Below are positions 30,908 through 37,046 of a DNA stretch of 37,061 nucleotides, piece after piece (the stretch's first letter is position 1; every line of letters begins with the position of its first letter). The notes beneath the pieces are model-generated. The model did no database searches and had not been told where the DNA came from. It worked only from the letters and a program-made list of their open reading frames with translations. A program made the position numbers and the translations under genes. The stretch is from Treponema sp. (GTDB lineage Bacteria > Spirochaetota > Spirochaetia > Treponematales > Treponemataceae): positions 1-37,061 of the forward strand of contig JAEDCY010000023.1 of NCBI GenBank assembly GCA_016293915.1, given 5' to 3'.

Positions 30908-30931
30908 ATTTGAATTTGACTCTGCTATAGT
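30903..30931 (+). promoter_or_regulatory. promoter of the rtcB leader RNA
   Basis: TATAGT (30926-30931) would start transcription near 30938-30941, where the leader RNA fold begins. The only candidate -35 is GTGATA, inside the dispersed repeat. Confidence 0.45.
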
Positions 30932-30940
30932 TTACTCATA

Positions 30941-31020
30941 AAGGTTCATACAGCAATTTAATTAGAGAAGTAACGATAACTTTTATCGTGCCGAAAGGTG
31001 TTGGTAAATCGAACCTTGTT
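30941..31020 (+). ncRNA. CAGCAA/CTTG small RNA, unit 0, in the rtcB leader
   Basis: Terminal arms AAGGTTC (30941-30947) and GAACCTT (31011-31017), conserved ATACAGCAA after the 5' arm and CTTGTT at the end. An inner hairpin ACGATAA/TTATCGT lies at about 30973-30989. Same plan as the six units around the Ro60-like gene. It ends 15 nt before the rtcB start codon, so it may regulate rtcB or be cut from its mRNA. Confidence 0.6.
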
Positions 31021-31034
31021 TATGGAGACCTGCT

Positions 31035-32264
31035 ATGGTGGAAGTAAAAGGAAAGTATAATACGGCAAAAGTTTTTACAGATAATCTTGAAGAAAAGGGA
31101 CGAGAGCAGATTGAACGTCTTTGTGATCAGCCTTATGCCGCTGACAGCAAGATTCGTATGATGCCAGATGTACATGCCGGAGCTGGATGTACTATTGGTA
31201 CAACAATGACTATTGCTGATAAAATTTGCCCGAATCTTGTTGGTGTTGATATCGGTTGCGGAATGGAAACCCTTATCATTAAAGCGGATTCTCCTGTGAA
31301 TGAAAAGTTTGATCCGGAAAAATTAGATAAGTGCATTCGTAGAAATATTCCTGTGGGACGCGAGATTCGCAGAGCGGGTCATGTCCATAAATTTGTTGAT
31401 GAGATTGATTTCGATAAGATTCGATGCCGAAAGGCCAATATTGGAAATGCCAGACGCTCTCTTGGCACTCTTGGGGGTGGAAATCATTTTATTGAAGCTG
31501 ACCGTGATGAGGCTGGAAATCTTTACATTGTTGTTCATTCAGGAAGCCGCCATCTTGGACTTGAAGTTGCAAATTACTATCAGGATATGGCATGGAAACA
31601 GTTGAATCATACTGAAGACGCTGATATTCGTGCAGCAGTTGCAAAGCTTAAAGCAGAAGGGCGGCAGGAAGAAATCCAGTCTCTACTGCCAGGCATTAAA
31701 GCAGCGGTTTGTACAAACATCCCTCAACCGCTTGCTTATGTAGAAGGTCAGCTTTTTGAAGACTATATAAATGATATGAAGATTCTTCAGAGATTTGCAA
31801 TGTTTAATCGAAAAGCAATGATTGACACAATTACTGTTGGACTTCGACTTGATAAGCATGATGTTATTGATCAGTTTACAACGATTCATAACTATATTGA
31901 TACTGATGCAATGATTTTGAGAAAGGGAAGTGTTAGCGCTCGAAAGGGGGAAAAGCTTTTAATTCCAATCAATATGAGAGATGGAAGTCTCGTCTGTGTT
32001 GGAAAAGGGAATGAAGACTGGAACTATTCGGCACCTCATGGAGCTGGTCGTGTAATGGGTCGTAAGGAAGCTCGTTACAAATTGCAGCTTGAAGATTTTG
32101 AAAAATCAATGGAAGGTATTTGGAGTTCAACCGTTTGTAAGGACACGCTCGATGAAGCACCTATGGCTTATAAGAATATGAGTGAGATTGTTGGTAATAT
32201 TGAACCAACTGCAGAAGTTGTAAATATCATTAAACCAATTTTTAACTTCAAGGCAGCAGAATAG
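31035..32264 (+). CDS. rtcB: RtcB RNA-splicing ligase
   Basis: A 409-residue protein of the short RtcB type. It joins RNA 2',3'-cyclic-phosphate or 3'-phosphate ends to 5'-OH ends with GTP and Mn2+. Visible motifs are MPDVHAGAGCTIG (about residues 42-54), VGVDIGCGME with the metal-binding Cys (about 73-82), GGGNHFIE near 150, HSGSRHLG near 166 and PHGAGRVMGRKEA near 334, containing the guanylylated His. No archease gene is nearby. The leader carries a CAGCAA/CTTG RNA unit. It probably repairs cleaved tRNA or rRNA together with the Ro60-like protein downstream. Confidence 0.95.
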   Translation: MVEVKGKYNTAKVFTDNLEEKGREQIERLCDQPYAADSKIRMMPDVHAGAGCTIGTTMTIADKICPNLVGVDIGCGMETLIIKADSPVNEKFDPEKLDKCIRRNIPVGREIRRAGHVHKFVDEIDFDKIRCRKANIGNARRSLGTLGGGNHFIEADRDEAGNLYIVVHSGSRHLGLEVANYYQDMAWKQLNHTEDADIRAAVAKLKAEGRQEEIQSLLPGIKAAVCTNIPQPLAYVEGQLFEDYINDMKILQRFAMFNRKAMIDTITVGLRLDKHDVIDQFTTIHNYIDTDAMILRKGSVSARKGEKLLIPINMRDGSLVCVGKGNEDWNYSAPHGAGRVMGRKEARYKLQLEDFEKSMEGIWSSTVCKDTLDEAPMAYKNMSEIVGNIEPTAEVVNIIKPIFNFKAAE

Positions 32265-32293
32265 GAATTAAAGTAGAACTTTATAAATTACAA

Positions 32294-32327
32294 CTTTAAT
32301 TACAAATTTGAAAAAGCTTATTATGAT
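32294..32327 (+). promoter_or_regulatory. CTTTAATT-box promoter of the small-RNA/Ro60 operon
   Basis: CTTTAATT (32294-32301), 20 nt, TATGAT (32322-32327). It drives units 1-3, a tRNA and probably the Ro60-like gene; the next rightward terminator is at 35015-35052. Confidence 0.6.
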
Positions 32328-32423
32328 TAAAAATATGAATTGCAAATCTACCAAAAGTTAGCTTGCACAAAAGCAGTTATTTGTGTAACTGGAGGCAATT
32401 GACTTTCTTGGTTTGTAATTCAA

Positions 32424-32506
32424 AAGACGCGTGCAGCAACAGGTTTGAGATTGGAATAATTACAACATGCCTAAGACTGCCAGGCTAAGGCAGTTCGCGT
32501 CTTGTT
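32424..32506 (+). ncRNA. CAGCAA/CTTG small RNA, unit 1
   Basis: Arms AAGACGCG (32424-32431) and CGCGTCTT (32496-32503), CAGCAA at 32434-32439, CTTGTT at the 3' end. The interior hairpin ACTGCC/GGCAGT has a 7-nt loop (32476-32494) but no clear tRNA body. Confidence 0.6.
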
Positions 32507-32510
32507 GTTT

Positions 32511-32582
32511 GCTGTCTTAGCACAACGGTAGTGCAGCTGATTTGTAATCAGCAGGTTGTGGGTTCAAATCCTACAGGCAGCT
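32511..32582 (+). tRNA. tRNA-Thr(UGU)
   Basis: Canonical: acceptor GCTGTCT/AGGCAGC, D-arm GCAC/GTGC, anticodon arm GCTGA-TTTGTAA-TCAGC, T-loop TTCAAAT. It lies between units 1 and 2, with 4-nt and 2-nt gaps, so it must be cut from the same precursor. Confidence 0.88.
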
Positions 32583-32584
32583 AA

Positions 32585-32703
32585 AAGGCACGTACAGCAA
32601 TAGTACCATGTGTCGTGGGTTCGATTCCCATCTCCCGCTCTTCATGCGGGAGTAGCTCAATTGGTAGAGCAATGGCCCGAAAGGGTTACTTAGTGCCTTG
32701 TTT
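32585..32703 (+). ncRNA. CAGCAA/CTTG small RNA, unit 2, with circularly permuted tRNA-Gly
   Basis: Arms AAGGCAC (32585-32591) and GTGCCTT (32693-32699). Inside, a tRNA 3' half comes first: T-arm GTGGG-TTCGATT-CCCAT and acceptor CTCCCGC (32632-32638). A 7-nt loop joins it to the 5' half: GCGGGAG (32646-32652) and D-arm GCTC/GAGC. The anticodon strands CCAT (32606-32609) and ATGG (32672-32675) pair, but the anticodon is replaced by the RNA's own terminal stem. Helix AGTA/TACT and a CCC-GAAA-GGG hairpin are added. The layout recalls bacterial YrlA Y RNAs. Confidence 0.75.
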
Positions 32704-32710
32704 TGGCAGT

Positions 32711-32876
32711 TAGATACATACAGCAACTTTAACAGTAGCTTAGAGGTTAAAGCACTAGATTTGTAATCTGGGTACACGAGTTCGACTCTCGCCGATTTTG
32801 TATGCGTCGCGTAAACGCTCCGCTTACATGAGTGGAAATTATTGTCGTTTGCGCCTTCGGCGCATGCGTATCTTGT
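32711..32876 (+). ncRNA. CAGCAA/CTTG small RNA, unit 3, with acceptor-less tRNA-Thr body
   Basis: Arms AGATAC (32712-32717) and GTATCT (32868-32873), ATACAGCAA after the 5' arm, CTTG at the end. The interior has a D-arm (GCTT/AAGC), an anticodon arm CTAGA-TTTGTAA-TCTGG (Thr UGU) and a T-arm CGAG-TTCGACT-CTCG. The positions of the acceptor strands cannot pair with each other; the RNA's own terminal stem takes their place. A 56-bp insertion (32808-32863) flanked by ATGCGT lies near the 3' end. Confidence 0.65.
32808..32863 (+). mobile_element. 56-bp insertion with 6-bp target duplication in unit 3
   Basis: ATGCGT occurs at 32802-32807 and 32864-32869. Removing the insert and one copy restores the paired ends TGTATGCGTATCTTG of unit 3. 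The insert ends in the hairpin GCGCC-TTC-GGCGC. Confidence 0.6.
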
Positions 32877-32959
32877 ATCTGCAGACAGCTATCCATTAGC
32901 CCTGTCTCAGAGCTGCCAATTTTTTGAATGATAAAAGAGGCGTTGTTCCAAGGAGATAG

Positions 32960-33035
32960 GGAATATAAATTGCCTCCATGCAATTTATATTCCAGCAGTT
33001 TCGTTGAAACTGCGATTCGTGCCATCCATGGCACG
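32960..33035 (+). repeat. three tandem hairpins before the Ro60-like gene (family 2 relative)
   Basis: Perfect stems: GGAATATAAATTGC with its complement (32960-32973, 32980-32993), GCAGTTTC/GAAACTGC (32995-33002, 33006-33013) and CGTGCCAT/ATGGCACG (33018-33025, 33028-33035). The AGCAG...CTGCGA of the second hairpin and the CTCCA apex of the first match family 2 elements. It sits 30 bp before the start codon and may affect stability or translation. Confidence 0.7.
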
Positions 33036-33064
33036 TCACTAACGTGAAGTTTAAGAGGAATAAA

Positions 33065-34747
33065 ATGAACGCATTACAGGCAATGAAAATGCAGTTGAAC
33101 GTGGCTCGTACCGAGAATGGTGATTTGGCATATAAGTCTACAGGTTCTGCTTGTCTGGATTTCTTTTCTTTGTGCGGTGGTATGAGAAGAAATGGATGTG
33201 GTAAACCTAAAAATTGCTCACGCAATTTTTTTAACGGTTTGCTATTGAACACCGGCTGCCAGCAGCCTTACACAGATTTGGACAAGCTTTTTGCAAAGGC
33301 TTATGCAGAGAATCCTGTAGTTGCAATTAAGATTCTTTTTTATATGCGTAACATCCGCGGTGGTCTTGGTGAACGCAACAGCTTCCGCGTGCTTTTGAAG
33401 GAGCTTGCTAAGTTCTATCCTGAGATGGCTAAGCAGATTGTTTATGCTGTTCCAGAATATGGTCGCTGGGATGATCTTCTTGTTCTGCTTGATACACCGG
33501 TAAAGGATGATGCAATCGCTCTGATTAAAAGTCAGATTGAAAAAGATAAGGAAGCAATGGAGAAGGGAAGAGAAGTAAGCTTGCTTGGAAAGTGGCTTCC
33601 TTCTATCAACACTTCTTCTAAGGAAAGTGTTGCCAGAGCAAAAATCATAATGGCAGCTCTTGGCATGAAGGCTGTTGAATATCGTAAGTTGTGTTCTGCA
33701 CTTCGTAAGGAAATCAAGATTCTTGAAGATAACCTTCGTCGCAAGGATTATACCTTTGATTATTCTAAGCAGCCAAGCCAGGCAATGCTCCGTTACAAGA
33801 AGGCCTTTATGCGAAACGATGAGGAACGCTATAAGAGCTTCTTGAACAAGGTAGTCGAACAGGCAGAAAAGCTTGCTCGTGGTGAAGAAATTCCTGAAGA
33901 GGAGAGGGTAAAGCTTAATACTAAGACCCTTTATCCTTATCAGATTGTTGGCCCGTTTATGGATGGATGGTCTGGTGCTAGATGTCTTCCGGACGAAAAA
34001 GCTCTTCCTTTGGAAGCGAGCTGGAAGGCTTTGGACCGTGGAAGCTTTGATTCTAAGACCATTGTTGTTCGCGACGGTTCTGGTTCTATGTATGGTTCTG
34101 GAGATTTTGCAGCAATCAATATTGCTACATCTTTGGCTTTGCTTTTTGCAGAACAGCTTGATGGTGCATATAAGAACAGCTTTATCACTTTCAGCTCAGA
34201 GCCAAGACTTGTCCAGGTTCCAGAGAACGCAGATACTTTGCAGAAGAAGTTGAACTTCATTTCTAAGTATGATGACTGTTCTAACACTGATATCGGTAAG
34301 GTTTACCGCCTTATCCTTGATGTAGCAAAGAGCGGTAATGTTCCAAAAGAGGAAATGATTGAACGAGTTTTGATTATTTCTGATATGGAATTTGATGCAG
34401 CGGTGACAATTTCAGACACCGCTGCAAACGAACGAGTCAAGAGTTTAAGCGAAGCGTCTCTTGACCGTTCGTACTGCCCGACCAATGTCTCAACCTTCGA
34501 ATTCTACAAAAAGGAGTTTGAAGCCGCCGGTTACGAACTTCCGGAAATCGTATTCTGGAACGTAGAAGCCCGCGATACACACCTTCCTGTTACAATGAAC
34601 GAGAAGGGCGTAAAACTGGTAAGCGGTGCATCAGCAAATATCTTTGCAGATGTAGTGAGTGGCGACCTCAAGGTTGTAACTCCATACGAGTTCATGCTTC
34701 AGATACTTGAACCATATGCCGAGTTTGATACAGTGAGCGTCGCCTGA
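33065..34747 (+). CDS. Ro60-like TROVE + vWA protein (DUF2828 type)
   Basis: A 560-residue protein. The N-terminal helical-repeat part (KILFYMRNIRGGLGERNSFR about residues 92-111, AVPEYGRWDDLLVLLDT near 133) is the TROVE-like ring that binds RNA. The C-terminal vWA domain has the metal-ion motif DGSGSM (residues 337-342). Ro60 proteins bind misfolded RNA and Y RNAs and work with RNases. In-frame repeats interrupt it: family 3 near residues 44-62 (KPKNCSRNFFNG) and family 1 at residues 445-470; family 2 supplies the last codons and stop. ATG 33065 has AAGAGGAA upstream. It lies inside the small-RNA operon. Confidence 0.85.
   Translation: MNALQAMKMQLNVARTENGDLAYKSTGSACLDFFSLCGGMRRNGCGKPKNCSRNFFNGLLLNTGCQQPYTDLDKLFAKAYAENPVVAIKILFYMRNIRGGLGERNSFRVLLKELAKFYPEMAKQIVYAVPEYGRWDDLLVLLDTPVKDDAIALIKSQIEKDKEAMEKGREVSLLGKWLPSINTSSKESVARAKIIMAALGMKAVEYRKLCSALRKEIKILEDNLRRKDYTFDYSKQPSQAMLRYKKAFMRNDEERYKSFLNKVVEQAEKLARGEEIPEEERVKLNTKTLYPYQIVGPFMDGWSGARCLPDEKALPLEASWKALDRGSFDSKTIVVRDGSGSMYGSGDFAAINIATSLALLFAEQLDGAYKNSFITFSSEPRLVQVPENADTLQKKLNFISKYDDCSNTDIGKVYRLILDVAKSGNVPKEEMIERVLIISDMEFDAAVTISDTAANERVKSLSEASLDRSYCPTNVSTFEFYKKEFEAAGYELPEIVFWNVEARDTHLPVTMNEKGVKLVSGASANIFADVVSGDLKVVTPYEFMLQILEPYAEFDTVSVA
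33196..33252 (+). repeat. palindromic repeat family 3, copy b (inside the Ro60-like gene)
   Basis: GTAAACCTAAAAATTGC and GCAATTTTTTTAACGGTTTGC match the second half of the element in tRNA-Pro (16376-16420), with compensating stem bases. It is open in frame within the gene. Exact borders are uncertain. Confidence 0.6.
34397..34474 (+). repeat. palindromic repeat family 1, copy c (inside the Ro60-like gene)
   Basis: 78 bp = 26 codons, open in frame; hairpin 1 GCGGTG/CACCGC, hairpin 2 CGAACG/CGTTCG enclosing GTCAAGAG/CTCTTGAC. Deleting it joins MEFD to CPTNVSTFEF, a sensible vWA sequence. Confidence 0.8.
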
Positions 34748-34812
34748 TAAGGCGAAAAAACAGTCCAGTGGACTGTTTTTAGCGAACTGCCGAGCAGCTA
34801 TGCTGCGAAGGG
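34735..34812 (+). mobile_element. palindromic repeat family 2, copy b, with target duplication
   Basis: Hairpins CGCCT/AGGCG, AAAACAGTCC/GGACTGTTTT and AGCAG/CTGCG; flanked by TACAGT at 34729-34734 and 34813-34818. Removing the element and one TACAGT restores an uninterrupted C-terminus FDTVA with its own TAA stop; the element now supplies the stop. Confidence 0.85.
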
Positions 34813-34832
34813 TACAGTAGCATAAGGAATTA

Positions 34833-34895
34833 AAGGTGCAGGCAGCAATTTTGAAAAGGAATTGTACCTTAGGGGTAACCCTGATGCACCTTGTA
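34833..34895 (+). ncRNA. CAGCAA/CTTG small RNA, unit 4
   Basis: Arms AAGGTGCA (34833-34840) and TGCACCTT (34885-34892), GGCAGCAA after the 5' arm, CTTGT at the end; inner hairpin AGGG-GTAA-CCCT with a GNRA-type loop. No tRNA body. Confidence 0.6.
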
Positions 34896-34897
34896 TA

Positions 34898-34959
34898 AAG
34901 ATGCGTACAGCAATAAAAGCAATAGACTGGTAATCTATGAGAGCTAATTTGCATCTTGA
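34898..34959 (+). ncRNA. CAGCAA/CTTG small RNA, unit 5, with Thr-type anticodon arm
   Basis: Arms AAGATGC (34898-34904) and GCATCTT (34951-34957), GTACAGCAA, CTTG. The single inner hairpin ATAGA-CTGGTAA-TCTAT is a perfect anticodon arm with anticodon GGU (Thr). Confidence 0.6.
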
Positions 34960-34965
34960 TAACAA

Positions 34966-35014
34966 AAGGCACACACAGCAATTATTGTGAGATAATAGAA
35001 GAATCGTGCCTTGT
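34966..35014 (+). ncRNA. CAGCAA/CTTG small RNA, unit 6
   Basis: Arms AAGGCAC (34966-34972) and GTGCCTT (35006-35012), ACACAGCAA, CTTGTG; inner hairpin ATTAT/ATAAT. Shortest member (49 nt), and the minimal form of the family. Confidence 0.6.
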
Positions 35015-35052
35015 GACCTTCTTCAGCTAATAACTGGAGAAGGTCTTTTTTT
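35015..35052 (+). terminator. terminator of the small-RNA/Ro60 operon
   Basis: GACCTTCTTCAG (35015-35026) pairs with CTGGAGAAGGTC (35034-35045), followed by seven T. It starts directly at the end of unit 6. Confidence 0.85.
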
Positions 35053-35062
35053 ACAAGTATGG

Positions 35063-35095
35063 CTTTAATGATTTCTTCTATATTTCAGATATAAT
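35063..35095 (+). promoter_or_regulatory. CTTTAATG-box promoter of the 35.1 kb gene
   Basis: CTTTAATG (35063-35070), 19 nt, TATAAT (35090-35095). Confidence 0.65.
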
Positions 35096-35118
35096 TATCT
35101 TAACACGGAGGAAATGCT

Positions 35119-36366
35119 ATGAGCAGATGTTTTTATTTTAAAACTGAATATTGCGTTGATTTTATTGGAATGCAAGAAACGCTTGAGATGATTTTTAATT
35201 GTGATTCAGACTCTATCGAGTATCCAGTTGAATTTTATGAACTTGAACCTTCGGAAGGGGAACGAGAGGCCGCTTGTTTTTATATAAAGGGAGAATCAGC
35301 AAAAGGTGTTCAAGTAATCAACAAAGAAGGTTATATCATCATAAAAATTAATTCACTTTGTAATTATAAAGATTATGATCTTGCAAGAACAATACTTATA
35401 TTAGAGCGAGACTTTCTAAAAACTCAGATTCTAGATGAAAACAATGCAATAATTATTCCGGAAGAATATTTTACAAATGAAAGGATTCAGAAATTAATAG
35501 AAGAAGATGCTAAAGCTGTAGAAGAGGAAGATAATTATCAGTATCACGGAAATCATTGGAATTGTATTTTAGATAATCCAGAAAATGACATTATACCTCT
35601 GCTTTCAGAAAGCATAGAGAAGGGCTCTCTTTATGGTCATACTACATGTGATTATACTCTAGAGAAGAAACTTCACGGTCCTGTAGCTATACTTGAATAT
35701 GATAAGGGTGATAGAGAATCTGCAATTGTCATTCGAAATGTAATTGCAGCAGATAATAATAAAAAAAGTAATTCACTTGTTTCAGGATTTCCAGTTATAA
35801 AGGGAGGAAATCGAATTACTCTTAAAATCTCTAAAATCCAGGAATGGGAAAACGGACTTGAAGGATGGATAACAGCAGAACTTGTTGATGGAAGATGGCT
35901 CACATTATTTGATACAGGTTTCGCAATCAATAAAGATAAATATGAAATCGGCAAGAACTACGACTTTATCATTGGGGCCTTGGCATATTCTGCACATGAA
36001 CCAGAATCAAAGGGCTTTACTTTTGAAGGCCAAAAGGCTATCGATTTTAAGGCAAAGCTTGGAGAAGAGCCCGAATATGATGAAAACGGAAATGTAAAGC
36101 CAATTGAGTTCTCAACAGAACAACTTTGCGCCTTCCTTCAAAGAGGCCATGCCCCTGATGAAGCTGAATTCATCACTACTGTTGATGAGGTAAGAGCTGT
36201 AAAAGCTTTTGGAAAAGACTTCTGGAAATTTGATGTAATTTACCGTTCAGAAGAAGATGATGGAATTAAAATCCCGACTTTTTTAATTCAGTCCAATGAA
36301 AATCAATCTATCCAAAACGCAAAGCAGCTTCAGGGAATACTCTGGCTTACGGGATATCTGGCATGA
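35119..36366 (+). CDS. hypothetical protein under box-promoter control
   Basis: A 415-residue protein that I do not recognise. The N-terminal half is mixed alpha/beta (IEYPVEFYELEPSEGEREAA). The central part (about residues 190-340) looks like an OB-like beta domain (NRITLKISKIQEWENGLEGW, GRWLTLFDTGFAINKDKYEI), and a second similar segment sits near 345-400 (FITTVDEVRAVKAFGKDFWK). No signal peptide or membrane segment. CACGGAGG lies 7 bp before the ATG. It shares its promoter type with the RNA ligase, RlaP and Ro60 units, so a role in the same response is a fair guess. Confidence 0.75.
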   Translation: MSRCFYFKTEYCVDFIGMQETLEMIFNCDSDSIEYPVEFYELEPSEGEREAACFYIKGESAKGVQVINKEGYIIIKINSLCNYKDYDLARTILILERDFLKTQILDENNAIIIPEEYFTNERIQKLIEEDAKAVEEEDNYQYHGNHWNCILDNPENDIIPLLSESIEKGSLYGHTTCDYTLEKKLHGPVAILEYDKGDRESAIVIRNVIAADNNKKSNSLVSGFPVIKGGNRITLKISKIQEWENGLEGWITAELVDGRWLTLFDTGFAINKDKYEIGKNYDFIIGALAYSAHEPESKGFTFEGQKAIDFKAKLGEEPEYDENGNVKPIEFSTEQLCAFLQRGHAPDEAEFITTVDEVRAVKAFGKDFWKFDVIYRSEEDDGIKIPTFLIQSNENQSIQNAKQLQGILWLTGYLA

Positions 36367-36397
36367 TATCATTCTTTATATAAAACTTTTTCAAACC

Positions 36398-36430
36398 CTA
36401 TCACTAGATGATATTCTTTTCAGATACAAT
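36398..36430 (+). promoter_or_regulatory. dyad promoter of the second FHIPEP-like gene
   Basis: CTATCACTAGATGATAT (36398-36414), 10 nt, TACAAT (36425-36430). The dyad is nearly identical to that of the first FHIPEP-like gene, including the spacer CTAGA. Confidence 0.7.
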
Positions 36431-36467
36431 TACAGCATTGAAAACTCTAAAAAACCGGAGATTTTAT

Positions 36468-37046
36468 ATGCTGAAGAAGATTGTTCAAAACATACTGCCC
36501 ATAGCCATAGTACTGGCTATGGTTCTACTGTTCATTCCAATCCCAGAAATGGTGGTAAATATTTTGTATCTGCTTTCCTGGGCCTTATCTATGCTCTTGT
36601 TTCATACAGTCAGGAATTCTAAAGAGAAGATACAAGCACTACCTCGATATTTATTATTCCTGACTTTGATAAATATGAGTCTGCAAATTTCTTATACGAG
36701 TATAATCCTTAATTATAAAAGCAGAATCAATCTGGAGAAAATATCTGGCGATGGATACTTCTTTATTATTGCCATCATTATTTCTATAACACTTCTGGTA
36801 CTTTCAAATATTTTTATTCGAAAAAGATTTAAGGAAATATGTAAAGCAGAAAAGGAGAAAGAGCGCACCCAAGAAGATCAAGATTACTACAGTAACCTAG
36901 AAGGAAGCTCATTATTTCTGAAGGGAAACTTAAACGCAATTACATATATGTACATTGTAGTTCTGGTTGGTGGCAGCCTCACTGGAATCTTTGTTCATAA
37001 ACTATCTAGCCCGAAATTCGAGTTTTCTAAATTAATCGTAATCTGA
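36468..37046 (+). CDS. second FHIPEP-like membrane protein, shorter
   Basis: A 192-residue paralogue of the protein at 4255-5025. The first helix pair (LPIAIVLAMVLLFIPIPEMV, VNILYLLSWALSMLLF) matches LPLIMLIFALVLIFVPLPIM of the other. Segments at about residues 62-80 and 95-115 follow. The cytoplasmic loop is shortened but keeps YYSNLEGSSLFLKGNLNAIT (about residues 142-161), equivalent to the MDGSSKFLEG motif. The AARFxLD part is missing. ATG 36468 is chosen because CCGGAG precedes it and the promoter ends at 36430. Nothing is seen in the last 15 bp of the window. Confidence 0.7.
   Translation: MLKKIVQNILPIAIVLAMVLLFIPIPEMVVNILYLLSWALSMLLFHTVRNSKEKIQALPRYLLFLTLINMSLQISYTSIILNYKSRINLEKISGDGYFFIIAIIISITLLVLSNIFIRKRFKEICKAEKEKERTQEDQDYYSNLEGSSLFLKGNLNAITYMYIVVLVGGSLTGIFVHKLSSPKFEFSKLIVI

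Noticed and set aside
30941..35014. Integron attC sites or a CRISPR array
   Set aside because: Units carry tRNA-like bodies, vary from 49 to 166 nt and lack attC core sites. There is no constant repeat with variable spacers and there are no cas or integrase genes.
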